From a virus, in IMG/VR virus record IMGVR_UViG_3300009132_000008, positions 1-57,044 of that record: DNA of 57,044 nucleotides; one strand, 5' to 3'. Position 1 is the stretch's first letter. Each line of letters opens with the position of its first letter. The position numbers were made by a program, and so were the translations under genes. The notes under the pieces were generated by a model. The model saw only the letters and a program-made list of their open reading frames with translations. It ran no database searches and was not told the DNA's origin. This document shows positions 28,767 to 41,300 of the stretch, piece after piece.

Positions 28767-30059
28767 ATGGCCAGAGATAGAATAATTTACCAAAGCGAGA
28801 ATATCTTTACAAGTAAGATTGGAGGAAATAATACCAATATTAATGATACAGATATCAAAGAGATTAATCGTGTCCAAGACATGAGTTATAACCTTGAGGT
28901 TTCAAGAACTGACGTTAATGAGTTCGGCCAACTAGCAGCTCTTTCCAGAGAAGTTACTGATCCTCCTACAGTCAGTTTGGATTTCAGCTATTTAATTACA
29001 AACGGAACTCAAGAAAAGAATCTCGGGTTTGAAATTAATGGTGGAAGCTTACCTAATTCTTCCGCCGTTCCAATGACAAAAAGTTTAATGGATCCAACTT
29101 CAACTGGTTCTAGCCATAATTCGAATGCTGACGAGTTAAACTATTACATTATTACAACAAAAGAAGGTGATGATCTTCATAGCGACACCAAAACTTTAAA
29201 ACACGCTGATAACGGAGTTATTGCAATTGGAAATGGTTTTATCACTAGTTATTCAATTAGCGCTTCTGTAGGAGAATTTGCAACAGCTAGTGTTTCTGTT
29301 GAGGCTTCAAATATGCTTTTCAAGGATAATATCTCTAGTGGATTTGATAATCCAGCTATTGACATCAATTCTACAACTGGATCTAAATTCACAAGTAGTA
29401 CGGTTTTTCACGGCGGTTCAACTCTAAAATCAAGCGATGGAGATATTAAAGTAAATAATAACGAAATTTTTGCTATTCGCCCTGGAGATATTGAAGTTGA
29501 TTTTGACGCTAGTGGATATTTCTCATCCTCAAGCACCCCCGCTGGAGCTTTAGGCGTTGGAGGGCCAACTCTTCCTGGACAAGGATTTGGAGCAGGCAGC
29601 AAAACAACAGCTCATCTTCAAAGTGTTTCTCTTGATATTCCAGTATCCAGAACTCCAATGACAAGACTTGGATCTCATTTTCCATTTGCAAGAAAAATTG
29701 ATTTTCCTGTAAATATGAGTCTTTCTGTTTCTGCTCTTATGGCTGATATGGAAAATGGATCTCTCGACGCATTAATTTGCGGAGGCGAACAAAAAAGAGA
29801 TATCGCAATTAGAATGAAAGATCGCTGCGGATCAAACCAAGTGATTACATATGTCATAAGAAATGCTATTCTTGATACAGAAGCTTTTTCTGCTTCTATT
29901 GGAGACAATAAAACAGTTGATTTAACTTTCTCCGCTCAGGTTGGAGGAGCCAGTGATACCAACAATGGAATTTTCGCATTTGCTGGAGTAGCCAAAACCG
30001 CAATTCCAGATTCTTTCGATACTCCTACTGAAACAGAATCTGTCACACCAACTCCATAA
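28767..30059 (+). CDS. Major tail tube protein, 430 aa
   Basis: Single-gene unit ending in its own terminator, with non-AT-rich codon use typical of highly expressed virion proteins. The pattern of beta strands (DMSYNLEVSRTDVNEFGQLA, about 37-56; PPTVSLDFSYLITNG; VSVSVEASN-like repeats) fits a tail-tube fold, and its location just before chaperones and tape measure is standard. It is larger than typical tube proteins, so it may carry an extra surface domain. The C-terminus ends SVTPTP. Confidence 0.72.
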   Translation: MARDRIIYQSENIFTSKIGGNNTNINDTDIKEINRVQDMSYNLEVSRTDVNEFGQLAALSREVTDPPTVSLDFSYLITNGTQEKNLGFEINGGSLPNSSAVPMTKSLMDPTSTGSSHNSNADELNYYIITTKEGDDLHSDTKTLKHADNGVIAIGNGFITSYSISASVGEFATASVSVEASNMLFKDNISSGFDNPAIDINSTTGSKFTSSTVFHGGSTLKSSDGDIKVNNNEIFAIRPGDIEVDFDASGYFSSSSTPAGALGVGGPTLPGQGFGAGSKTTAHLQSVSLDIPVSRTPMTRLGSHFPFARKIDFPVNMSLSVSALMADMENGSLDALICGGEQKRDIAIRMKDRCGSNQVITYVIRNAILDTEAFSASIGDNKTVDLTFSAQVGGASDTNNGIFAFAGVAKTAIPDSFDTPTETESVTPTP

Positions 30060-30082
30060 GAATAAATTTTCTTATTCAAAAA

Positions 30083-30111
30083 ACCTCAGATTTCCCATCT
30101 GAGGTTTTTTT
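30083..30111 (+). terminator. Rho-independent terminator after the tube gene
   Basis: ACCTCAGAT (30083-30091) with ATCTGAGGT (30097-30105), loop TTCCC, seven T, and A-run in front. Confidence 0.95.
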
Positions 30112-30144
30112 GTGTATTTACACATAAGGTAAAAGGTAAAGTTT

Positions 30145-30429
30145 ATGAAATCAGAAAGAGAATTGCTAGAATTCCAAGTTCTTCGCTCAATAACAAATTT
30201 ATATAAATCGTTTCTTGCGACAGTAGAAGATTTAAGCGAAGAGCATCAACGACAATTTGAAAAGCTTAAAAAAGCTCTTCCTAATGATGTTGATATTTTA
30301 AACCAGGCTGAATACTTAGATGAAGCTCATCTAAATCATATAAGAAAAAAAATACTAGATTCAGGCAATGACGTTAGAAGAGAATTATTTTCTTGTATGG
30401 AAAATTTTGAAATAAACTTTAAAAAATAA
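30145..30429 (+). CDS. Small helical protein, 94 aa
   Basis: Starts after GGTAAAAGGTAAAG, a ribosome binding site also found before the 30465 gene. All-helical, charged, no recognised domain. Its place between tube and chaperones suggests a minor assembly role. An overlapping palindrome GTGTATTTACAC lies at 30112-30123. Confidence 0.65.
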   Translation: MKSERELLEFQVLRSITNLYKSFLATVEDLSEEHQRQFEKLKKALPNDVDILNQAEYLDEAHLNHIRKKILDSGNDVRRELFSCMENFEINFKK

Positions 30430-30439
30430 TATTTTTTGT

Positions 30440-30447
30440 TATAATAA
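30440..30447 (+). promoter_or_regulatory. Late-type promoter box TATAATAA
   Basis: TTTTTTGTTATAATAATA, 18 nt before the ATG at 30465. Confidence 0.45.
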
Positions 30448-30464
30448 TATAAAAGGTAAAAGGC

Positions 30465-31307
30465 ATGAAAATTGAAGAAAAAAAAATACTATATTCTTTT
30501 AGCGTAGATCTTGAAAAAGAGGTTGAAGAAGTTATCGAGAAAAAATCTAAAAGAAAAAATAAAGAAACTGGGAAAATGGAAACCGTTTCTACAACAGAAA
30601 CGATAAAAACAAAAAAACAAATTCCCTTCAATATTGTGATAAAAAAACCCTCCAGAACTCAACTGGAAGATGGAGATATGTTTTACAGCTTAGAGTTAAA
30701 CAAATTCATCAAAATGGGTTTACTGACGAAAGCTATGCTTGCAAAGCAGTATGGAGCAAACGGAGGAGTTTGGACGGAAAAAGAACAAAAGATGTATGCG
30801 GATTTAGTTTTTAAAATGCATCAAAAACAACTAGAAGTTCAAGGCTTTTCAATTTTTTCGGAAAACGGAAAACTTTCAAAAAGACAACAAGAAAAACTTG
30901 ACACAGCCATTCAGGAAATGTCTGAAATAAGAAAAGATTTAACAGAGTACGAAATGCTTCAAAATTCATTGTTCGATCACACTGCAGATATTAAAGCTAG
31001 AAACAGAGCTATCATGTGGTACTTGTTGCACTTATCTTATTTCGCGGAAGGAGATTCGGAAGAAGTTCCTTTCGAAGAGATGTTTGAAGGGGAAGATTTT
31101 GATCAAAAATATTCATCTTACGAAGCTAAAGAAGAGCAAGGAGATGAACTTTACGAAAAAGTTATAGATAAAATATCTTCTATAATTACAATTTGGTATG
31201 TTAGTGGTTCCCAAGAAAAAGAAAGCTTAGATAGTTACTTAGATGCTATGAAAAAGGAGCAAGAAGAAACTGAAGAAGATTTCGAATTAGAGGGTTCAGA
31301 TGCCTAG
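30465..31307 (+). CDS. Probable tail assembly chaperone 1, 280 aa
   Basis: Highly charged, helical protein with a long acidic C-terminus (EQEETEEDFELEGSDA). Two such genes between tube and tape measure are the standard place for tail assembly chaperones (lambda G/GT type). Its stop overlaps the next start by 8 bases, coupling translation. No slippery sequence is seen in the overlap, so the second protein is probably made by reinitiation rather than frameshift. Confidence 0.6.
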   Translation: MKIEEKKILYSFSVDLEKEVEEVIEKKSKRKNKETGKMETVSTTETIKTKKQIPFNIVIKKPSRTQLEDGDMFYSLELNKFIKMGLLTKAMLAKQYGANGGVWTEKEQKMYADLVFKMHQKQLEVQGFSIFSENGKLSKRQQEKLDTAIQEMSEIRKDLTEYEMLQNSLFDHTADIKARNRAIMWYLLHLSYFAEGDSEEVPFEEMFEGEDFDQKYSSYEAKEEQGDELYEKVIDKISSIITIWYVSGSQEKESLDSYLDAMKKEQEETEEDFELEGSDA

Positions 31308-32289
31308 TGATGATTTAGAAAAAATTTTTACAGAAATAATCCAGGGGTTCACAGAGGTAAATATCTTTGGAACCCCTGTTTTTATTAAACATGTTGACTT
31401 AAAAGATGTAATTTTTTTAAAGAAAACTCGAGAAGAATACTTAAATAAAGCTATAGATCTTGGGGTAATGAAAGAAAAAGATTTACTTGACTTTTTAAAC
31501 AAGGAAGGAACTTGGTTAGAAGAAGAGGAAAATTTTGTAGAAAAAAAAGAAATAGAAATAAGAAACCTAAAAAAGACTCTAGAGAAAAGCATCATTAAAA
31601 AACAAAAAAAAGCTCTAGAAGAAAGAATAAAAGACTTAGAAGAGAGAGTTGAATCAAATAGAAAAAAAAGAAATGCTCTTATTAGAAATACCGCCGAAGA
31701 GTATGCAGATAAAAGATCTAACGAAAGTTTTATTCAAAAAGGAATTTATAAAGATAAAAATTTAGAAGAGCTTTATTTTTCTAAAGAAGATTTTGATGAG
31801 TTAAGCGTAGAGGATTTATCAAAAATTTATTTAATTTATAATATGGAAGTTAATAAATTTAATAATGATAATTTAAAACAAATTTCCATAGAACCTTTCT
31901 TTACTTCTATATATAATTTATTCGGAAAAGACTTATCTCGTTTTTTTGAAAAAAGCCATTTCGATTTAAGTCATTATCAAGTTAATTTATTGAATTTTGC
32001 CAAAATGTTTTCTTCTATATTTCAAAATTATGAAATACCAGAAGATAAAATAAAAGACGCAGGCAAAATACTAGATTTTATTGAAGATTCTAAGAATAAA
32101 AAGAAAACGATTGAAGATTCTAAAAAAATGATAGCAAATTCAAGTGGTTATAGCCATGCTGGAGCCACTAGAGAGGATATGAAGGAAGCTGGCTTAGATG
32201 TAGAAGGTTCTGTAGATATACATAAATTAGCAGAAAAAAATGGGGGAGAATTAAGTATGGAAGATTTTGTTCGCTTTCATAAAAAATAA
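31300..32289 (+). CDS. Probable tail assembly chaperone 2, 329 aa
   Basis: Coiled-coil protein (about residues 60-130, EERIKDLEERVESNRKKRNA) with an acidic N-terminus and a helical C-terminal part. It lies directly before the tape measure gene and starts inside the end of chaperone 1. It could bind the tape measure during assembly. The assignment is positional. Confidence 0.55.
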   Translation: MPSDDLEKIFTEIIQGFTEVNIFGTPVFIKHVDLKDVIFLKKTREEYLNKAIDLGVMKEKDLLDFLNKEGTWLEEEENFVEKKEIEIRNLKKTLEKSIIKKQKKALEERIKDLEERVESNRKKRNALIRNTAEEYADKRSNESFIQKGIYKDKNLEELYFSKEDFDELSVEDLSKIYLIYNMEVNKFNNDNLKQISIEPFFTSIYNLFGKDLSRFFEKSHFDLSHYQVNLLNFAKMFSSIFQNYEIPEDKIKDAGKILDFIEDSKNKKKTIEDSKKMIANSSGYSHAGATREDMKEAGLDVEGSVDIHKLAEKNGGELSMEDFVRFHKK

Positions 32290-32318
32290 GTGTATACTAT
32301 ATGTAGGTATAAGGTTTT

Positions 32319-35300
32319 ATGAGTGTAGTTAATATTCCAACTTCTGCTAGTGGCTATCATCAGAGTATAGTTAGCCAAGCTGCGTCTGCTCAAAGAGTTG
32401 TGAATAGAATGCAGATGAGCCCAAAGTTAAACCCTAATGGATTCATTCAACCTTTAGGAAGAATAACTAACTCAGCTAGCGAATTCCAGAAATCTATGGA
32501 CGCTTCTGCAGCCCGTGTTTTTGCTTTCGGAGCTGCCGTAGGAGTCATAAATGGAATATCAGACGCCTTTGCATCTGTCGTATCTTCCGCTGTGGAAGTC
32601 GAAAAAGCCTTAAAGGATGTACAAGTAGTTATGGAAGCTACCGATCAAGAAATGAGGAAGTTTGGTAGGGGCATATTTGATGTAGCAAAAAATACAGCTC
32701 AAAGTTTTGAAACCGTTTCTCAATCAGCTATAGAGTTAGCTAGGCAAGGTTTGGGAGCAGAAGAAACTTTAGCTAGGGTAAATTCAGCGCTTATATTATC
32801 TCGATTGTCTGGTTTGAGCGCTGTAAAGTCTACGGAAACTTTAACAGCTGCAATAAACTCTTTTAATAAAGAAGGTATAACTCACGAACAAATTATTAAT
32901 AGAATGGCTAATGTTGATGCGGCTTTTGCGGTTTCATCTTCGGATTTAGCGGAAGCTATATCTAGAGCTGGAGCTGTAGCTCAATCCTCTGGAGTTTCTT
33001 TTAATGAATTAGCTGCAATAGTAACTGCGGTTCAACAAAGAACTGCTAGAGGTGGATCTGTAATAGGAAATGGTTTTAAAAGTATATTCACGAGAATTAA
33101 AAGAAGTGGAGTGAGAGACGCTCTGGAAGAAATCGGTGTAGCTACTAAAAACAACGATGGATCTTTTCGTTCTTCAATATCTATATTAAAAGATTACGCT
33201 AATATATATAAAAATTTGTCTGACGCCCAAAAGGCTTACACCTCAGAACAAATAGCTGGAGTATTCCAGATACAAAACTTACAAGCTTTAATTCAAGATT
33301 TGAATGATGATGTATCTATTTACAACAAAGCTCTCGGGGTAGCTAATAACACAACTAATCAAGCTACGATGAGGAATGAAGAGTTGAATAAAACTTTGTC
33401 AGCGTTATTTAGTCAAGCTTCTTCAGAGGTAAAAGAATTTGCGGCAAGACTTGGCGAATTAGGTCTTTCGGGGTCTTTCAAAAATATAATCAAAGCTGTA
33501 GGAAGTTTAGCTGAATTTTTAAATGATTTACTAGACGAAGAAAAGGGTAATAGTTTGGCCAAAAGCTTCGTTAAAGGATTTGGGTCTTTTTTAACTGGAC
33601 CTGGATTGGTAATATTAGGGGCAGCTTTCCTTAAAATATTTAAATTAGTATCTGGTTTTGCCGTTACAGCTTTTGCCGACATGATGGGCATAAATAAAGA
33701 AGCTAAAAGACAACAAGGGCTTCAAGCAGCTATAGGTCAAGCACTAGCTAATAACAATGGGTTATATCAAAAAATTCTTGCAGCAGGAAGTAATACGGCA
33801 AAACAAGAAGCTATAATATTAAATTTAATCAAGCAAGAAACAGCTGAAAGATTAAAGCAAGAATCCATAGTAAGAAGGCTTGCTTCGAGTGGAGCTTTAT
33901 ATGGGATAGGAGCAAAAGAAACTGGATATGCAGCTGTAGGGGGAAAATTTTCTAGATCTAGAAGTATGGGAAATAAAGCTCTGGGTCTTTCTGGAGGATT
34001 TTTACCTTCAATGATGCAAGAGCAAAGAGATATTAACATGGGTATAGGCGGAGCCAGAAAAGGAGATAGACCCGTTGTTTTAAGAAACCATAAAATGGGA
34101 TCAGGTAAAACTCAAAATGTTGTTGCCCATACTGGAGAGTGGATGGTTCCTAATTTTGCTGGAACAGGTGGAGATGCTATATTTAATAGGTCTATGGTAA
34201 AATCTTTTGGATTGCCGAAGGGAGCGAGAAAAATAACTGCGTCTTCAGGTTTTGTACCTAACTACTCAAGGGGAAAATCTATTTCAGCTACATCTTTGGA
34301 GCTAGGATTTAAGGAAGGTGGAAACAGTTTAATATCTAAAAAATCAGATTACTTCGATTCTTTTTCATCAACTATAAATTTAATTAAAAATTCTTTAGGG
34401 ACAAAACAAATAGGTACGGCAGCACAAAAAGATTATCAAAAAATATTAAAACCTGTTTTTTTTGATGACAATAATAATATTATTAAAAACCCTACTAAAG
34501 ACCAAAAAGAAGTTTTATCTAGAAGATATCAATTAAGTAAAAAAGAATATAGAAAGTTCTTAAAAAAGGGAGTTGATGGAGTAACTTACGGAGAGTTAAT
34601 GAAAAGCTCCCCTTACAACGGTTTTAAAACTGGAATAAGAAATCTACTAAGCATGTCCTATAAAGGAAGGAAGCAACCTATTGAAATAGAAAAACAATTT
34701 TCATCTTTAACTAATATAACAAAAGGCGCAAGAGGAGAAATAGAGGGAGTAAAAACATTAAAAGCTTTAGGATATACTAATATAAAACCTATAGCTAAAT
34801 CAGGAAGCTTTGACAAGCAAGCTATATCCCCCTCAGGAAAAAAAGTTTTAGCGGAAGATAAATCTGGAAAATTTGTCAATAAGTATGGAATTTTAAAAAA
34901 AGGAGTAACTCAATATTTAGGTACTTTACCAGGAGAAGGACTTAAAGACCAAAAGAAAGATCACATTAATTTAAACGCTGTTAAAGCGGGGAGAAGTTTA
35001 ATGTTTCCTGGGGGATTAAATTTAATTTCTGCATCTGATACGAAAATAGGAGCAAATAAGATTACTCACGAAAAATACGCAAAAGAGTCTAAAGGTAGAA
35101 AAGAATATTTAAAAATGGCAAAAAACTCTTTTAAAGAAGATACGGGTCTTGAGCATGTAAGCACACCCGACCTTAAGAAGCTCACAGAAGTATTAAAAAA
35201 TTACTCATCATTTGCGTCTGGATATATTCCCAATTTTGCAAAAGCGGGAGTTCAAACTTCTTTAGGGTTCGTATCTACACAAAGAATTAACAGACTTAAA

Positions 35301-38300
35301 GATGGACAATCAGCAAATATAGGAGGAGGAAAAGTTTATTTAGATAAGTTTTCTGTAGAGGATCAAGCTAAAATAAAATCTTTTGAAGCTGAAAATTCAA
35401 AGCAGAAAATAGCTATAGCAGCAGAGAGCAGAAAAAAAGCTAGAAATGAAATGCCTACTATAGATGCTTCTAGGCAAGCGACCATGTTGGTGGCCACCAA
35501 TAATTTCAGAAAGAAAATTGATTCGAATTATAAACATGGAGATAAAACTTATAGGTTAAAATATAGAGTGGAGGGGTTAAAACCGTCTAAACTTAAAAAT
35601 ACTGAAAAAAATATAAGATCTCGAATTGAAGATTTAATGATTCAAGAATCTTCTGGGCTTGCGAGAACCTTATCTGGGACAGGTCAGTTTGCAGCCAATA
35701 ACCCAATCATAAAAAAATTGTCTAACGCTGGAAGCGCCGGATCAGCAGCGGGATCTATTTTTGAAACTGCATTACAGGCAATAGGTAAAAACAAATTATT
35801 TACAAGTAATAACGCGGGTTTTGATATAGCTGGTATGCCCGATGCTAGGCTGCAAAAACTTTTTGGATATTACACGCCTTTTGCTGATGCAAAAATAGGA
35901 TTAACATCAGATACCAAAAGAGATTTTCATCAAAAATTAATGAATCTTCAAGGGCAAACAAGAAAGATTTCAGGAAAAGAAAGAAAAGCTCAAGGAAAAA
36001 TGGCCTTAGACACAAGAAAGAAATATGGGGCTCCTCAAAGAGCTTCTGTAGGCTTCGTTCCAAATTTTGGCAGATTTAATTTATTCGAAGGGGTTAGAAC
36101 TACAAAAGGCGGAAAAGATTATATATGGGAAAACGAATTGGCTCAAGCAAAACACCAGTTACCAGAAGGGACAAAGTTTACTCCATGGGCAAAAAATCCC
36201 AAAATGCTTTTTGTCTCTGGGCATAAAAATAGAAACCAGATGACAAAAGATAAAATTTCTTTTGAATCTTCTGAAGACTTAAGAATGTTTGGAAAATTTG
36301 CAGCTAACGAAGGTTATCCAGAAGTTATGGCAGCAATAGTTAAAGCTTCCTCAGTAAAAGAAAGATCTAAGATTTTAACAGGTAATGCCAGAACTCAAAG
36401 AGTTTACGATAGGAAAGCTGGAAAAAACCAAATCGAAAAGATTCCAAATGAAATAAGTATTGAAGATATTAAAAAGATGGGAATATCTGATTTTAAAAAT
36501 TTCGAACTGGGAAGAATTGGAGCCAAGCTTGAAGATTTGTATACAGCTAGATCATTTGATAAAGTTGAAAATGAAAAGTTTATTCAAAAGCCAATAGGTC
36601 AGAAAGAGTATATGCCGCTTGGTGGAGCAACTGAGCCAAAAATGGCTGACGTTTATGACTCCAGGGAAAATATATTTAAGAATATACAAAAAACCAGAGG
36701 GAAAGATTTTGTTGAAGATGCAACTGTTCAAGATTTATACAAACGGTTTTCCGAAGAGCAAAAATTAAAATCTAATTACAATTACTCAAAAGGATTCATT
36801 CCTAATTTTATGGCGTGGGGTCTTACTAAGCGATCTGGGTTTGGTAAAGACGGATCAGTTTTTGAGCGGTCAGAAGGGAAAAAAAGAGTTTTACATGTTT
36901 CTCATATTAGAAGCGGGAGCGGAGAGTTTGGCTCTTCCATATATAAAAGATTACTTCAGGAAATTCAAGATGCAGCAAAAAGGGGAAAGCCTTATACCAA
37001 AATTGACGCTGGATCTATTGTAGGGCCAAGAATACCAAGAGCCTTACTTGCAGCAAAAAAAGTATTAGATAAGAAAAGATTAAAACAGAATATTCCAAAA
37101 ATGCAATTGGAGGGCATGTTTATACCAAAGCAATTAAGAGCGAGGGTTGAAAAATTTAGACAAGACAACTATTTTAGTAAAGATGGTAAATTTCAAACAA
37201 AAGACTCGTCTGAATATTTACCTGGGGAAGAAAGAAAGTTGATAAAATCTTTGCGAAGTTTTGGATTAGGTAGAAACGCTCATAAGCAAAAGGGGTTTGT
37301 AAATTTAGAAGATCTACCTATGGGAAAAAGTTTTTCAACAGGTTTTGTACCTAACTTTTCCAAGGTTAACATGAATTGGGGAAAGTTAAAAAGTGGGGAA
37401 AAAATGTTAAGTATCCCAGAAACTCTTTCTAGCCTAAGGTATTCAAAGCAATCCGGAAAAACAACAGCAATAGATTTTATATCTTCAATGAGAAAAGGAG
37501 ATGGGTCGAAATTATTTGAAACTCTTTTGAAAAAAGAAAAAGCCTTAAAAAGCACTCATTTGTCTCCAGTTAGAGTGTGGAAACAAAACTCTAAAACAAA
37601 TTTTGAAGATCTAATGTATGCATTTCCTCAATTACAATATAGGTTAAAAAAGGGAATGGAAACAACAGGAAGAATTAATTTAGGGGGAGGGAAAACTTTT
37701 AGATTTCAAAGCTTAAAAGATCTTAAAGAAATTGTTAACAAAAATTTTAAAAGAAATGAATTTCAAGGTCTTATAGAAGGTAAGTCAGTTCAAGTAGGTT
37801 CGGGAACAATCAGGCAAAATAGACTAGCGGTAGAAGATTTAACTACGGTATTTAATAAAAATAGAGTTGGGGATGATATATATAAAAAATACTCCAAAGG
37901 TTTTATTCCTAATTTTGCTCGTCCAGGAAGAAAGTTTAAAAGATTCAAAAAGGATAAATTTTTAAGAGATATTGGAAAGCGTCGAGAATCAAACAAACGT
38001 AGCAACGAAGAAAGTTATATTTGGGCTGCCGATAAATCTTTAAAGCTTCAAAAAATTTCAAAGCAATTACATTTAGATAAAATAGATGATGTGTTTCAGG
38101 GTTTAGGTTTTTTCTCCAAAGGGTTTATCCCTAATTTTGCTGATCAAGTTAATATTTCTAAAGCTTTGGAAGATATGTTTAAGAGGTATGGGAATTCTTT
38201 ATATAAAGACGGAAAATTTCCTGGGCAAGATTTTGGAGCAATAGACAAAAACTCATTTAAAAAACTGGATAAAATTCATCAGCAAATGTCTGTTTCTAAG

Positions 38301-41300
38301 ATATTAAAACCAGCAGAAGCTGTAAAACTACAACACAGGATGTTTAAGTATGACGATGAAAAATATCGAGGCCAAACTGGAAAATACATAGACCCATCTG
38401 CAGATAATTTCAAAAAACTTAGCTCTTTGGAAATGGCCGCTCTCGGTATGTCTGCAAAAAGAATGTCTGAATTACTTAATCAAAGAGCTTCTTCTACGGA
38501 AGGTAAGAAAATAGTTGAGTCAGATAGATTAAAATTAAAAGAGCTAATAAAAAAAGAGCAAGCTGACTTAAATAATTTAAGGGTTTATGGAACGAGAGTT
38601 GGAGGGGAAGATATTTTAATGCAAGACAAAGGGGTTAGGAAAGTCCCAATAGGTAGCGAGTCGCCCCACAGGCAGCTTAGGTTTCCAGATGTCATTCAAC
38701 AAAGAAAAGATCAATTAAGAGCTTCTATGAAAAGAGGAGGTCACCTTAGAAATTCTTTATCTCCTGTTTCTACAACATCAATGCTTGATAGAAGTATAAA
38801 TCAAGTTAAGTATTTAGAGATTGAACAGTCTCAAAAAAGATTAGCCCAATTAAAATATGAAATGGCATTGATTAGCGGGAAAGGGCATTTAGATACAGTA
38901 AGAGCTATTAAAAAAATTCCTTCTGATATTTATTCTTCTGGAGAAAAAAGAAAATCTATTAAAAAACTTTTGGATTTAGATTCCCACTTGGTAAGAAATT
39001 CTAAAACTGATGGAGTATCCCAACAGTCAAGAGTGGATAGAGCTAAATATTTAAACTCTTTAATAGAAGAAATAGAAGAAAATAAGAAAAATAAATTTTT
39101 ATATAGAAATACTTATGGTAGACTCGAATCAATTCGCTCTGGTGTTTCAGATATTTATTCAGGAGCTAAAGAGAAGTCTAGATCATTAACTCCAAAATTA
39201 AGGAGGTTTGGCAGGTTTTTTGTTAGAGGTTCAACTGGTTTTATTCCTTCTTTAAAAGAGTCTTTCGCAAGAGAAAAAAAGTCTTTGAAACAAAGAGGTT
39301 TGAGTAGTAAGGGTATAAGATTAGAGCAAAGCGATAAGTTAAAGAATCAAAAAAATCCAGAAGGTTTTGCTATTACTAATATTTGGGATGAACCACTAGG
39401 AGTAAACCAAGGAATATTAAGGTCTGAAAGAATGGGTATTGATCCAAAAAAACATGGAGCAATAAACTCATCTAAAGGCTTTATTCCTAATTATAGGCTA
39501 TCAGCTTTAAAGAGGTCGCCTAAACCCGCAAAAAAACCAAAAAAAGATATGACTCCTGAAGAGTTAGCTCAGGCTAAAGCTGCATCTCAACAAGCGTGGA
39601 TGACCAGGGGAATAGTAGCGTCAATGGCCGCGCCAATGATAGCAGATCAAATAAGCAGAGGAGACAAATATAATACAAGCATAATGGGAAATGCAAGCGC
39701 TCAAGCTCTTCAATTCGGATCTTACGGATTAATGTTTGGAGGAAAAGGAGGACTTATTGGAGCGGGGCTTGGAGGAATATATGGAGCAGTAGATGCTGGT
39801 AGAAACACAACATCAAAGGGCGCTTTAAAAGATATGGCTTCATCAATGAGAAATCAGCAGCAAAAATTACTTGAAGAAACTAAAAATATAGAATCTTTAA
39901 GAGATTATGCTGAAGGAATTAGATCTTTAAATGACGCGATAGCTTCAGGAGATCAAGATTCAATAAGGAATCATAGAAAACAGTTAGAACAGGGATTAAG
40001 GGGAATAACTGATGATGCTATTTTAAATGCTTTGAAAAACACCTCCGATGGTGCTGAAGGGTTAAGGGATAAAATGCTCATACTTGATGAAGCTCTAGAA
40101 AAATCAACTAGACAAGCGGAATCAATGAAAACAGTTCTTGAGGCTACAAGTGCTGTATTCGCCTCAATAGAAAACAATCAACCTGATTGGGGGGATATGT
40201 TTGGAAGTTACTTTACTGATATAGATCCTAAAGTAGATCTTTCTGAGTCAAGAAACTTAGCTCGTAAAATGCGTCCAATAATTGATTCATCAAGACGAAC
40301 AGATGTTGATGCGATTTTGAGATCTCAATATAAAGATTACTCAAATAGTCTCAAAGAAGGAGATGAAAAAATGTCGTATCAAGAGTTTTCTAATGAAAAA
40401 AGAGGAGGGGTCCAAATCAAAACTTTCGAAAATGAAATAAAAATACTTGAAGGCGACGTAAAGAAAATTAATCGTTTTTCAGAATTATTTGATACAGCTA
40501 TGGCTGAAAAATTTTCGGATAATGATTTATTACCTGAGAATCATACAAAAAGGTTAATTAAACCAGCGGATCCAGTTGCCTTTCAAGGTGGTGTTAAAAA
40601 TGTATTTGGAGGTGACGGAAAAGATGGAAAGACTGGATTAATAGCAAATCAAAGAGCTGTAGCCTCAATGATGCTAGGAGACAAAAGAATGTTAGATCTT
40701 TTCTCTGAAAATGGAAATTTAGGAGATTTCCTTAAATATGCTTCATTAGCCTCTGGATCGAAAATAACCGAGTTAAGTAAAGATGATTATAATAATAAAG
40801 ACGTTGGATTTGATAACAAATTTCAGACTGGAGGTCACTTTTTCGGAATAAATGATGGAGATGATGGGCAATCTATAAACGTAGATATGGTGAGGGAATA
40901 TTTCAAGATATTTCCCGAATTATTAAGCGATCTAAGGAAAAAGCTTGAAGCTGCTAAAGCTGGAGAAAAAGATATTGATACAAGTTTAACAGCCGTATAC
41001 AATATAGACGAAGAGCTGAAAAAAGCCATAAGAAACGCTCAAAGTCTGACAAGGAATTTAGAACTTTTTTCAAAAATTTTCGAACAATCTCAAAAAGCTT
41101 GGGGTCAATATATAGAAAATGCAACATCAGAAAGAATGGGAAAAAACCAAGATCTTTTTTCTGTTGGAGCTTTATCTAGAGAGGAATTTACTGAAAGAAG
41201 ATTTAGAATTGAAAGAGCTAACGCCATTGATCAAAACACTTTAAATAAAGAAAGTGCAATAATGCAAGTTTTATCAAAAAGGTTTGACCCCGATTCAACT

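Noticed and set aside
31291-31307. Programmed frameshift linking the two chaperone genes.
   Set aside because: The second frame is open for only 9 bases before its ATG and no slippery sequence is present. Overlapping stop-start coupling explains it.
28767-32289. Contractile tail (sheath gene) between connector and tape measure.
   Set aside because: Only one large tube-like gene is present and none with sheath size or pattern, so a non-contractile tail is more likely. A sheath outside the window cannot be excluded.
34250-39500. Tape-measure linkers as collagen-like or WD-type repeats.
   Set aside because: The repeated part is only six to eight residues with widely different gaps, so it is a linker motif and not a tandem-repeat domain.
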